From Acidobacteriota bacterium (lineage in GTDB: Bacteria; Acidobacteriota; Blastocatellia; Pyrinomonadales; Pyrinomonadaceae): 64,000 nucleotides of DNA. Under the pieces are notes generated by a model. That model was not told the origin of the DNA and searched no databases. It worked only from the letters and a program-made list of their open reading frames with translations. The position numbers and the translations under genes are program-made. This document shows positions 27,145 to 35,850 of this stretch, one piece after another. The first letter of the stretch is position 1, and the number at the start of each line of letters is the position of its first letter. The stretch lies in NCBI GenBank assembly GCA_003385635.1, contig QQUY01000001.1:2023001-2087000 (forward strand), given 5' to 3'.

Positions 27145-28803
27145 CTATCTTCGGACCATGATCGTCTCGACAAGTTTCCTGGCTTCAGGAATGGATTCGA
27201 CAGCCTTCATCACCTGCGGGTCCTGCTCGATAAACACCTGCTGGCCGGCCTCGCTCGAATACCTTGCCGTTGCGAGCTGTTCTCTCAATTTCGCCCTTGA
27301 GTATCCAGGCTCGCTTTCAAAGTTCTGACGGCTTAGGGCATTCTCTTTGTCCGCAATTGCGTAAGAAACAAACGCATCGTAAAGCGCGTCGTTGATGACC
27401 AGGCCCCCTTCGGGGACGACGTTCTGAAAAGTCTGTTTTCCTGTCTTATAACTGCCGAATCCGGAGATCTGCCCGGCTGCAAGCTGCCTTACAAAGAAAA
27501 ATGCAGCCTGGTTGATCCGGGCTCTGACAGGAGTATATTCGAGGCTTTCAACCTCTATATCCGGTTCTATTCCGCGACCGCCATAGAAGACCCTGTCGCC
27601 GGCGGTCTTTACCGCGGTTCCCTTCGGTTTCGGTTTGGCATCGATCGCACCGTTGCTTTCACCGTTCGCCTCTTCGCCGTCGCTATGCGTGAAATAATCG
27701 TAGATCGATCCGCTCGAATAATCTCTCTGCAGCGAACGTCCGTATGGCGTATAGTACCGCGCTGTGGTAAGCGTCATTCCGGTCCCGTACGGGAGAGGGT
27801 AGATCTTCTGGACAAGTCCCTTGCCGAAACTCTCGCTTCCGACCACCAGTCCCCTTCCGTAATCCTGGACGGCTCCCGCCACGATCTCCGACGCGGAGGC
27901 TGAACCGCCGTTTATTAAAACTATCAGCGGGAAATCGTCCATTTTTCCGCCTTCCGACTCAAGATCGCGGCTGTCGTACCCGCGTGCTCGGCCCTTAACA
28001 GAAACCACCGTCTGACCAGACGGAATGAAATTGCTTGTTACCGCGATCGCCTGGGGGAGAAGGCCACCGGGATTGCCCCGAAGATCAAGCAACAGGCTCT
28101 CCATACCCTTTTTTCTCAGATCGCTTATGGCCTGATCGAGCTCCGCGTCCGTCGTCTCCTGAAATCCTCCTGAAAGTGCGACATAACCGACGTTGTCCTT
28201 GAGCATGAAGTAATTTCGGATGGAAGGAAAAGGAACCCCGTCCCGGACAATCTCGAAAGGAACCGACTCTTTGACGCCGGCGCGCTCAACCTTGATCTTG
28301 ACCGGAGTGCCTCGAATCCCGCGGACGTTCTGCGACACTTCGTAGCTTGACCACTCAGTCGCATCTTTCCCTTCAACCTCGACGATCCTGTCTCCAAACC
28401 GGAGTCCCGCCTTGTCGGCCGGAGTACCGGGGATCACGGACTGGACGTATACGCCATCACGATACTGAAGTATGGAAACCCCGATTCCGTAGAATTCGGA
28501 GGCCTGTTCCTCGTAGAGTTTCCGAAGTTCGTCCTTCGTAAAGAACGCCGAATGCGGATCGAGAGACCAGAGCATCGACTGAATGGAGCTGTCTAGCGTC
28601 TCTTCGCGGTCGATCTCGTCTATATAATTTGCGTCTACAACATCGAGCGCGTCGCCGTAGTCGCTGACAAGATCCTCGGCCGTCAGATTGGCGTTTGCGT
28701 TTGCGGCCCCGGAGAAGGTCCCAAAGATGCCTCCGATCAGCGCTCCGACGAGTACGAGGCCGATCCCTAGAAGCCAAAATTTCCTATAAAACTTCATCAA
28801 CAC
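27145..28803 (-). CDS. S41 family C-terminal processing peptidase with PDZ domain
   Basis: LLLDLRGNPGGLLPQAIAVTSNF; GSASASEIVAGAVQDYGRGLVVGSESFGKG. Confidence 0.95.
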   Translation of the reverse strand: MLMKFYRKFWLLGIGLVLVGALIGGIFGTFSGAANANANLTAEDLVSDYGDALDVVDANYIDEIDREETLDSSIQSMLWSLDPHSAFFTKDELRKLYEEQASEFYGIGVSILQYRDGVYVQSVIPGTPADKAGLRFGDRIVEVEGKDATEWSSYEVSQNVRGIRGTPVKIKVERAGVKESVPFEIVRDGVPFPSIRNYFMLKDNVGYVALSGGFQETTDAELDQAISDLRKKGMESLLLDLRGNPGGLLPQAIAVTSNFIPSGQTVVSVKGRARGYDSRDLESEGGKMDDFPLIVLINGGSASASEIVAGAVQDYGRGLVVGSESFGKGLVQKIYPLPYGTGMTLTTARYYTPYGRSLQRDYSSGSIYDYFTHSDGEEANGESNGAIDAKPKPKGTAVKTAGDRVFYGGRGIEPDIEVESLEYTPVRARINQAAFFFVRQLAAGQISGFGSYKTGKQTFQNVVPEGGLVINDALYDAFVSYAIADKENALSRQNFESEPGYSRAKLREQLATARYSSEAGQQVFIEQDPQVMKAVESIPEARKLVETIMVRR

Positions 28804-28905
28804 GTCTTAAAAATATAACACAAGGACACTGTAATACATCTCTTGAAACCCGCTTGCGCGCTTGATTTACAAAAAATATCCAAGCATTTAACATTACTGT
28901 TTCGA

Positions 28906-29646
28906 ATGAACCGCACACTTAGTATCATCGTCCCCGCTTACAACGAACAACGCAGGCTCGGGGCTTCTCTCGCGAAGATAAGCGAATACGTTTCGGCGTC
29001 ACAGCCTGGCGCCGAAGTGATAGTAGTTGACGACGGTTCTTCGGATGGAACTGCGGATGTAGCACGAGACGCATTTGCCGAGTATCCAGACGTAGATTCC
29101 AAGGTCATACGTTACGATGAAAACCGCGGAAAAGGTTTCGCCGTGAGAACGGGCTTCGAGGCGGCAAAAGGCCATGTCGCTTTGTTCAGCGATGCAGATC
29201 TCTCAACGCCGATCTCGGAGACACCGAAGCTGGTGGATCCGATCTTCAATGATACTTACGATGTGACCCTGGGATCCCGCGCACTTGACCGTTCACTGAT
29301 CGGGGTTCACCAGCCGTGGCGCCGCGAACAGGGTGGAAAGGTCTTCAACCTGCTTGTGAGAACCCTGACCGGGCTTCCCTTCTGGGACACGCAATGCGGA
29401 TTCAAGGCATTTAATATGGTAAAGTTCCGGCCGCTTCTTGAAAAGATGACCATCGACCGGTTCGGATTCGACGTCGAGTTCCTATATGCGGCCTATCACA
29501 ACGAATTGCGCTTGAAAGAGATCCCCGTCCGCTGGGACCATTGCGAGGGAACGAAGGTGAGCATTTTCCGCGACAGCACCAGGATGGTTGGCGAGGTACG
29601 GGAGATCCGAAAACGCGGCCGCATTGGGAGTTATTCAGTTGAGTAA
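28906..29646 (+). CDS. Family 2 glycosyltransferase (dolichyl-phosphate glucosyltransferase-like)
   Basis: LSIIVPAYNEQRRLGASLAKI; VVDDGSSDGT; LFSDADLSTPI. Start moved in from 28843 to the Met before RTLSIIVPAYN. Confidence 0.93.
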   Translation: MNRTLSIIVPAYNEQRRLGASLAKISEYVSASQPGAEVIVVDDGSSDGTADVARDAFAEYPDVDSKVIRYDENRGKGFAVRTGFEAAKGHVALFSDADLSTPISETPKLVDPIFNDTYDVTLGSRALDRSLIGVHQPWRREQGGKVFNLLVRTLTGLPFWDTQCGFKAFNMVKFRPLLEKMTIDRFGFDVEFLYAAYHNELRLKEIPVRWDHCEGTKVSIFRDSTRMVGEVREIRKRGRIGSYSVE

Positions 29647-29650
29647 GAGA

Positions 29651-29677
29651 AACAGGATGAACAGGATCGATAGGATA
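29651..29677. repeat. 9-bp period array (AACAGGATG AACAGGATC GATAGGATA), inverted with respect to 29771-29797 (TATCTTGTT TATCCTGTC CATCCTGTT)
   Basis: Direct reading; pair sits between GT2 and pdxJ. Confidence 0.8.
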
Positions 29678-29817
29678 GCAATTGTGCAGGTATAGCGTTC
29701 ATCTGTCTTCCTGACGGCCCGCTTTGGCGCTTTGAAAGCAAGTAAGTACTTTAGCGGGTCTTATGCGTCCTATCTTGTTTATCCTGTCCATCCTGTTTTT
29801 TCTACTCTTGAATCGAA

Positions 29818-30567
29818 ATGACTGCAAAGTTAAACGTAAACATCGACCACGTAGCTACGATCCGCGAGGCCCGGAAGACGATCGAGCCGAGCATTATCAC
29901 CGCCGCCGTCATCTGCGAACAGGCCGGCGCTGACGGCATTACCGTCCACATCCGGGGCGACCGGCGGCACATCCAGGACCGCGATATCGAGCTGCTTCGC
30001 GAGGTCGTCACCACATACTTGAATGTTGAAATGGCAGCGACCGACGAGATGTTGGAGATCGCGTCGATGACAAAACCCGACGCGGTCTCGCTTGTTCCGG
30101 AAAAGCCGAACGAAGTGACTACCGAAGGCGGACTAGATGTGATCGGGAACCAGAAGATCCTGGAACCAGCGGTCAAGAGACTACGGAATGAAGGGATCTT
30201 TGTCAGCGCATTTGTCGATCCTATCACTTCGCAGATCGAAGCGGCCCAATCAATCGGCTGTCAGCAGGTCGAGCTTTGTACCGGCGAGTACGCCGAAATG
30301 ACGCTTGGAGCAAAGTCTGCGCACGGCGAGGGCGCCGTCCGCGCCGCACGAGAAATCGAACGCATTCGAAACGCTGCGGTTCACGGTTCCGCGCTGGGCC
30401 TCAAGATAGCTGCCGGACACGGCCTGACCTACAGGAACGTCGGCGCGCTTGCTGCGATCCCGGAGATCACGGAATTCAACATCGGCCACAATATAGTTTC
30501 CCGCGCCGTCTTCACGGGGCTCTATCTTGCGGTAGAGGAGATGATCGGAAAGATCAGTAAATCGTGA
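29818..30567 (+). CDS. pdxJ: Pyridoxine 5'-phosphate synthase
   Basis: [50 protein letters not shown]. Confidence 0.96.
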   Translation: MTAKLNVNIDHVATIREARKTIEPSIITAAVICEQAGADGITVHIRGDRRHIQDRDIELLREVVTTYLNVEMAATDEMLEIASMTKPDAVSLVPEKPNEVTTEGGLDVIGNQKILEPAVKRLRNEGIFVSAFVDPITSQIEAAQSIGCQQVELCTGEYAEMTLGAKSAHGEGAVRAAREIERIRNAAVHGSALGLKIAAGHGLTYRNVGALAAIPEITEFNIGHNIVSRAVFTGLYLAVEEMIGKISKS

Positions 30568-30810
30568 TTTCGGTACCGGGAGCGGTAGCGACCGGCCAAG
30601 AATGGAACTGCCAACCGCAGAGGCGCAAAGTCGCAGAGGGATTTTGGCCGGGCTGAGTCCTATGGCTTCCTAAATCCAGTTTGGGACGTTTCAGATCAGA
30701 GCCAGAACGGCCTAAATAGACCTTCAACAGCAAACGATCCCCGCCAATAACCGGCAACAACACTCTCATACTTTGCGCCTCAGCGCCTTCGCGGTTAACA
30801 TCTTCCTGCT

Positions 30811-30838
30811 ATTCACGATTCACGAATCACGATTCACT
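30811..30838. repeat. 7-bp period array (ATTCACG ATTCACG AATCACG ATTCACT)
   Basis: Ends 8 bp before the ATG of the FeS-NrfD gene. Confidence 0.85.
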
Positions 30839-30845
30839 GTCCCCA

Positions 30846-32399
30846 ATGAACTTCGGATTCATAATAGACAACCGCAAGTGCATCGGCTGCCATGCGTGCA
30901 CGGTCGCCTGCAAATCCGAGCACGACGTGCCCGTTGGTGTTAACCGAACCTGGGTTAAGTACATAGAAAAAGGCGAGTTCCCCGATACAAGGCGCTTGTT
31001 CAGCGTGATGCGCTGCAATCACTGTGCGGACGCTCCCTGTGTCGACATCTGCCCGACCGAGGCACTTCACACGCGCAAGGACGGCATCGTCGATTTTGAC
31101 GACCGGCGGTGTATCAGCTGCAAGGCGTGCACCCAGGCGTGCCCCTACGACGCGCTCTACATTCATCCGGAAACAAAGACCGCGGCCAAGTGCAATTACT
31201 GTACACACCGTGTCGACATCGGCCTTGAGCCCGCTTGCGTGGTCGTCTGTCCAGAACACGCGATCATTTCCGGCGATATGGACAATCCGGATACGGAGAT
31301 CTCGAAACTGCTTGCCCGGGAACCCGTTTCGGTCCGGAAGGCTGAGAAGGGCACGAATCCGAAGCTCTTCTATATCGACGGCGACAACGCTTCACTCGAG
31401 CCCGGTGAGGCGCATCCCGACACCGAATACATGTGGTCGAGCCAGTCATCGGGCGTCGGCAAGTATGCCAGGTACGCCGAGATGCGTAAGACCAGCAACG
31501 GTTCGAACGGGTTGGTTCAAATCGAGGGGAGAAAGAAGCCGAAGCGTGTTTATGACGCACCGTCAAAGGGAATGCTCTGGGGCTGGGAGGTTTCGGCGTA
31601 CATCCTGACGAAAGCGATCGCGGCGGGGGCATTCATTGTCCCGGTCGTCGCGAGTTCTCAGGCTTACATCATTGGAGAAGTGTTCAAGCAGATCGGGGCG
31701 ATCGTCGCGATGATCTTTCTTTCGATCACAGGCCTTCTGTTGATCAAGGACCTTGGCCGGCCCGACCGCTTCCTGTATGTCTTGTTGAGGCCGCAGTGGA
31801 AGTCTTGGCTGACGCGCGGAGCTTACATAATCACGGGTTACGGAGCCGCACTGACCGCCTGGCTGGCGGCATCGTTCGGCGGATTCCCGCAGTTCCTGCC
31901 TGCGATCGAGATAATCGGTTTGATTTTCGCTGTCTTGTCGGCTGTTTATACAGCCTTCCTTTTCGCCCAGGCGAAGGGACGCGACCTCTGGCAGAGTCCG
32001 ATGCTCGGTCTGCATATGATCGTGCACTCCCTGATGGCAGGACTGGCGGTGTTCCTGATCGCAGGATTCTTTCTTGTGATCAATCCCGGGATCGTGGCAC
32101 TGTTCAAGTTCGCGGCGGTGGGAATGATCCTGATCCATCTTGTAACGCTCGCGATCGAGCTTGTAACACCGCACGGTTCAGAAGACGCCCACAAGACGGT
32201 GAAGATGATCACGAGCGGCAAGTACGCGCGGGAGTTCTGGATCGGGATGGTCCTGTTCGGAAATGTCCTTCCGGCGGCGCTTCTGTTCTATTCGTTCGAC
32301 TATTTCATCATCGGCGCGGCGGGTCTTCTGGTCCTCGTCGGGCTCTATGTCGCGCAGGTGATCTGGGTAAAAGCACCGCAGGAGATCGCATTGTCGTAA
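30846..32399 (+). CDS. Fused 4x[4Fe-4S] ferredoxin-like / NrfD-like membrane subunit (PsrB-PsrC fusion)
   Basis: CIGCHACTVAC, CNHCADAPCVDIC, CISCKACTQAC, CNYC...CVVVC clusters followed by ~8 hydrophobic TM segments. Confidence 0.88.
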   Translation: MNFGFIIDNRKCIGCHACTVACKSEHDVPVGVNRTWVKYIEKGEFPDTRRLFSVMRCNHCADAPCVDICPTEALHTRKDGIVDFDDRRCISCKACTQACPYDALYIHPETKTAAKCNYCTHRVDIGLEPACVVVCPEHAIISGDMDNPDTEISKLLAREPVSVRKAEKGTNPKLFYIDGDNASLEPGEAHPDTEYMWSSQSSGVGKYARYAEMRKTSNGSNGLVQIEGRKKPKRVYDAPSKGMLWGWEVSAYILTKAIAAGAFIVPVVASSQAYIIGEVFKQIGAIVAMIFLSITGLLLIKDLGRPDRFLYVLLRPQWKSWLTRGAYIITGYGAALTAWLAASFGGFPQFLPAIEIIGLIFAVLSAVYTAFLFAQAKGRDLWQSPMLGLHMIVHSLMAGLAVFLIAGFFLVINPGIVALFKFAAVGMILIHLVTLAIELVTPHGSEDAHKTVKMITSGKYAREFWIGMVLFGNVLPAALLFYSFDYFIIGAAGLLVLVGLYVAQVIWVKAPQEIALS

Positions 32400-32475
32400 A
32401 TTGTGAATCGTAAATCGTGAATGTAGAGATCTACAGCGAAGGCGCTAAGGCGCAGAGATTCCTAAGAAACCCATT

Positions 32476-32574
32476 GGTGTAATTCGTGAAATTAGTGGCC
32501 CATTCTTTGTCCGTGAAATCCGTGTAATCCGTGGCTAAACCATCTTCCGTGAGCTCCGTGTAATCCGTGGCTAA
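32476..32574. repeat. 9-bp period array, 11 in-phase units (GGTGTAATT CGTGAAATT AGTGGCCCA TTCTTTGTC CGTGAAATC CGTGTAATC CGTGGCTAA ACCATCTTC CGTGAGCTC CGTGTAATC CGTGGCTAA)
   Basis: Direct reading; spans the intersubunit gap up to 10 bp before the downstream ATG. Confidence 0.92.
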
Positions 32575-32583
32575 CTAAATTCC

Positions 32584-35439
32584 ATGACCCACAAGCCTTC
32601 ATTCATAGAATCTATCGCCGAGAAGCTAGGCATAATAGAGGATCTCCACCCGGAAGCTTTTGAAGGTCTTCCGAGGCTCACCGAACCGGGCGATCTTACT
32701 AACTACCCGCCGCCGGACAAATGGGACGATTGGACCGAGTACGAAGCAAAGAGCGGTCTGAAGCGCGAGAGGCGCAACTATCAGATAGTCCCAACCTCCT
32801 GCTTCAACTGCGAAGCGGGATGCGGCCTCCTTTCCTATATCGACAAGGAAACGATGGAGGTCCGAAAATTCGAGGGCAATCCATACCACCCGGGCAGCCG
32901 CGGCAGGAACTGTGCAAAGGGTCCTGCGACTATCAACCAGATCAACGACGTCGACCGAATTCTTTATCCACTGAAACGCGACGGCGAGCGCGGATCAGGA
33001 AAATGGAAGCGCGTCTCGTGGGACGAGGCCCTTGACGATATCGCATCAAAGATCCGTGAGGCGCTGAAAGAAGACCGCCGCAACGAGGTCGTCTATCATG
33101 TCGGACGTCCGGGCCACGAAGGATTTATGGACCGCGTCCTGCAGTCGTGGGGAGTCGACGGCCACAACAGCCATACCAACATATGCTCCGCGGGCGCGCG
33201 CTTCGGTTACGCGATCTGGCACGGAGCAGATCGTCCCTCGCCCGACCACGCAAACGCTCGTTTTATCCTCCTGATCTCGGCGCACCTGGAGTCGGGCCAT
33301 TATTTCAATCCGCACGCGCAACGCATCATCGAGGGCCTTATGAACGGCGCAAAAATGGCCGTGATGGACCCGAGGCTCTCGAACACCGCTTCGATGGCGG
33401 ACTACTGGATGCCGACCTATCCGGGCAGCGAGGCGGCCGTTCTTCTCGCGATGGCTAAGATCATCCTCGACGAAGGCCTGTACAACCGCGACTTCCTCTA
33501 CAACTGGGTCAACTGGCGTGAAAGCCTCAAAGAGCTCAACCCTTCGGCGGATGTGACGTTCGAGAACTTCATCGAGGAAATGAAGAAGCTTTATGCCGAA
33601 TACACGCCGGAGTTCGCTCAGAAGGAGAGCGGAGCCGATCCGGAGATGATCGTCGATGTCGCGCGGAAGATCGGCGAGGCTGGCTCTCGTTTTTCGACTC
33701 ATAACTGGCGGAGCGCCGGAAGCGGAAACCTGGGAGGCTGGGCGGTCTCTAGATGCCTTCATTTTTTGAACGTGCTTACGGGAAGCGTTGGAACGGTGGG
33801 AGGCACGATGCCTTCGGCGTGGAACAAGTTCAAGCCAAAGGGCTTTTCAACTCCGCCTGCGCAGAAGTTCTGGAATACGCTCCACTTCCCCGACGAGTAC
33901 CCTCTTGCTCATTACGAAATGAGCTTTCTTCTTCCGCATTTCCTGAAAGAGGGCCGTGGAAAACTGGCGGTCTATTTCACACGCGTTTTCAATCCCGTTT
34001 GGACCTACCCTGATGGATTCGTTTGGATGGAGGCGCTTTCGGACGAGTCGAAAGTAGGTTTATCGATCGCTTTAACGCCTACCTGGAACGAGACTGCTTA
34101 CTTTTCGGACTACGTCCTCCCGATGGGCCATTCGAGCGAGCGCCACGACCTGATCAGCTACGAAACGCATTCCGGAAAATGGATAGGTTTCCGCCAGCCT
34201 GTTCTACGTGAGGCAAGACGGAAGATGGGCGAAGAGGTCGAATTCACCTACGAGGCCAACCCGGGCGAGGTGTGGGAAGAGGATGAGTTCTGGATCGAGC
34301 TCTCGTGGCGTATCGATCCGGACGGATCGCTCGGCGTCCGCGAACACTTCAATTCACCGTACCGTCCCGGCGAGAAGATAACCATCGAAGAGTATTACCG
34401 ATTCATTTTCGAGAACACGAAAGGGCTACCGGAAAAGGCGGCAGAGGAGGGACTTGAGCCGCTTGAATACATGCGGAAATATGGTGCCTTTGAGGTCGAA
34501 AGCTCGACCTACGGAGTTCATCTTCACGAGCTATCGGGCGATGTGCTTGAAGGCGCCGAAACGATCAGCGAGACTGGTGAGATACGAAAAGACGGCAAGG
34601 TGATCGGGATCTCGATTGACGGAAAGCCGCACCAGGGATTCGGGACCCCCTCGCGCCGGCAGGAGTTCTTCTCGCAGACTCTGAAAGACTGGGGCTGGCC
34701 GGAGTACAAGACGCCGACTTACATCAAAAGCCACATCCACCGCGAGAACCTGAAGGACGACGAGATCGTTCTCGTCCCAACGTTCCGCCTTCCTACGCTG
34801 ATCCACTCACGCTCCGGAAACGCCAAGTGGCTTGCCGAGATCGCAAACCGCAATCCGCTCTGGATGCACCCGGAAGACGCGAAAAAGTGGGGCGTGAAGA
34901 CGAACGACCTGGTCCGCGTAACGACGGACATCGGCTTTTTTGTTAACAAGGCGTGGGTCACAGAAGGAATGAAACCAGGCGTCGTCGCGTGCTCCCATCA
35001 CCTCGGAAGATGGCGGCGGCCGCAAGACGGATCGAACAACCGTTGGGCTTCGAACCTTGTGAAGATCGAGAACGATGGGAAGGGCGGCTGGAAGATGCGT
35101 GTTGAAGAGAGCATAAAGCGTTCGAAATCTGACGACCCTGATACCGAGCGAATCTTCTGGTCAGACGGCGGCGTTCATCAGAACATCACATTCCCCGTTC
35201 ATCCGGACCCGATCAGCGGAATGCATTGCTGGCATCAGCGCGTCCGTGTCGAGAAGGCTCACGATGACGATCAGTACGGCGATGTTTTTGTGGATACCGA
35301 GAAATCGATGGCGAACTATCGCGAGTGGCTTAAGATGGCGCGTCCCGCTCCGGGCCCCGGCGGTCTTCGAAGACCGCTTTGGTTGGCCAGACCGCTCAGG
35401 CCTGTCGAGGAGATGTTCTATCTCGGAAGTGAATCGTGA
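32584..35439 (+). CDS. Molybdopterin (Mo-bisPGD) oxidoreductase catalytic subunit, PsrA/PhsA/ArrA superfamily, no visible Tat signal
   Basis: TSCFNCEAGCGLLSYI...GRNCAKG [4Fe-4S] motif; SHTNICSAGARFG; C-terminal MopB-binding region (DLVRVTTDIGFFVNKAWVTEGMKPGVVACSHHLGRW). Confidence 0.88.
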   Translation: MTHKPSFIESIAEKLGIIEDLHPEAFEGLPRLTEPGDLTNYPPPDKWDDWTEYEAKSGLKRERRNYQIVPTSCFNCEAGCGLLSYIDKETMEVRKFEGNPYHPGSRGRNCAKGPATINQINDVDRILYPLKRDGERGSGKWKRVSWDEALDDIASKIREALKEDRRNEVVYHVGRPGHEGFMDRVLQSWGVDGHNSHTNICSAGARFGYAIWHGADRPSPDHANARFILLISAHLESGHYFNPHAQRIIEGLMNGAKMAVMDPRLSNTASMADYWMPTYPGSEAAVLLAMAKIILDEGLYNRDFLYNWVNWRESLKELNPSADVTFENFIEEMKKLYAEYTPEFAQKESGADPEMIVDVARKIGEAGSRFSTHNWRSAGSGNLGGWAVSRCLHFLNVLTGSVGTVGGTMPSAWNKFKPKGFSTPPAQKFWNTLHFPDEYPLAHYEMSFLLPHFLKEGRGKLAVYFTRVFNPVWTYPDGFVWMEALSDESKVGLSIALTPTWNETAYFSDYVLPMGHSSERHDLISYETHSGKWIGFRQPVLREARRKMGEEVEFTYEANPGEVWEEDEFWIELSWRIDPDGSLGVREHFNSPYRPGEKITIEEYYRFIFENTKGLPEKAAEEGLEPLEYMRKYGAFEVESSTYGVHLHELSGDVLEGAETISETGEIRKDGKVIGISIDGKPHQGFGTPSRRQEFFSQTLKDWGWPEYKTPTYIKSHIHRENLKDDEIVLVPTFRLPTLIHSRSGNAKWLAEIANRNPLWMHPEDAKKWGVKTNDLVRVTTDIGFFVNKAWVTEGMKPGVVACSHHLGRWRRPQDGSNNRWASNLVKIENDGKGGWKMRVEESIKRSKSDDPDTERIFWSDGGVHQNITFPVHPDPISGMHCWHQRVRVEKAHDDDQYGDVFVDTEKSMANYREWLKMARPAPGPGGLRRPLWLARPLRPVEEMFYLGSES

Positions 35440-35476
35440 ATGGTGAATCGATAATTGTTAATTGAGAATTGTTAAT
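35428..35476. repeat. 7-bp period array (AGTGAAT CGTGAAT GGTGAAT CGATAAT TGTTAAT TGAGAAT TGTTAAT)
   Basis: Seven in-phase units beginning inside the last codons of the Mo subunit gene. Confidence 0.9.
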
Positions 35477-35479
35477 TGG

Positions 35480-35830
35480 CTGTTGTTTAGATCAGGGCTT
35501 GCCCTGCATTCGGGGCAAAGCGCCACCTCGGCAAATTGTTGATCCTCTATCAGTTACCCCCTGCTTCAGCTGGGGGTCCAACGGAAAGTCTCATTCTTCG
35601 CCGGCTTCAGCCGGCTTTTTCTTTAGGGCTGAAGTCCTCGTTTTTTCTTCGACGAGTAGCGGCGGTGTATCCTAGCCGTGCGCTTTAGCGCACGGACCGT
35701 TTCCCCAAACCCCGATCCAGCCGCATAGCGGCGTCATATTTGTAAGTCGCTACGCGACTGGAATGTCATTTCGCCCTTGCTCCGTGGGCTGAAGCCCACG
35801 GCTAGGCTCAGATCATCGCATCGCGATGGG
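35480..35830. repeat. Modular REP-like palindrome block, copy A (modules M1-M2-M3-M4)
   Basis: Shares near-identical modules with 39194-39590, e.g. CCGTGCGCTTTAGCGCACGGACCGTTTCCCCAAACCCCGATCCAGCCGCATAGCGGCGTCAT. Confidence 0.9.
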
Positions 35831-35850
35831 ACCGACTGGAAATTGAATCT

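Noticed and set aside
35428-35476. Possible CRISPR or spacer-like array from the heptamers
   Set aside because: Units are contiguous 7-mers with no spacers.
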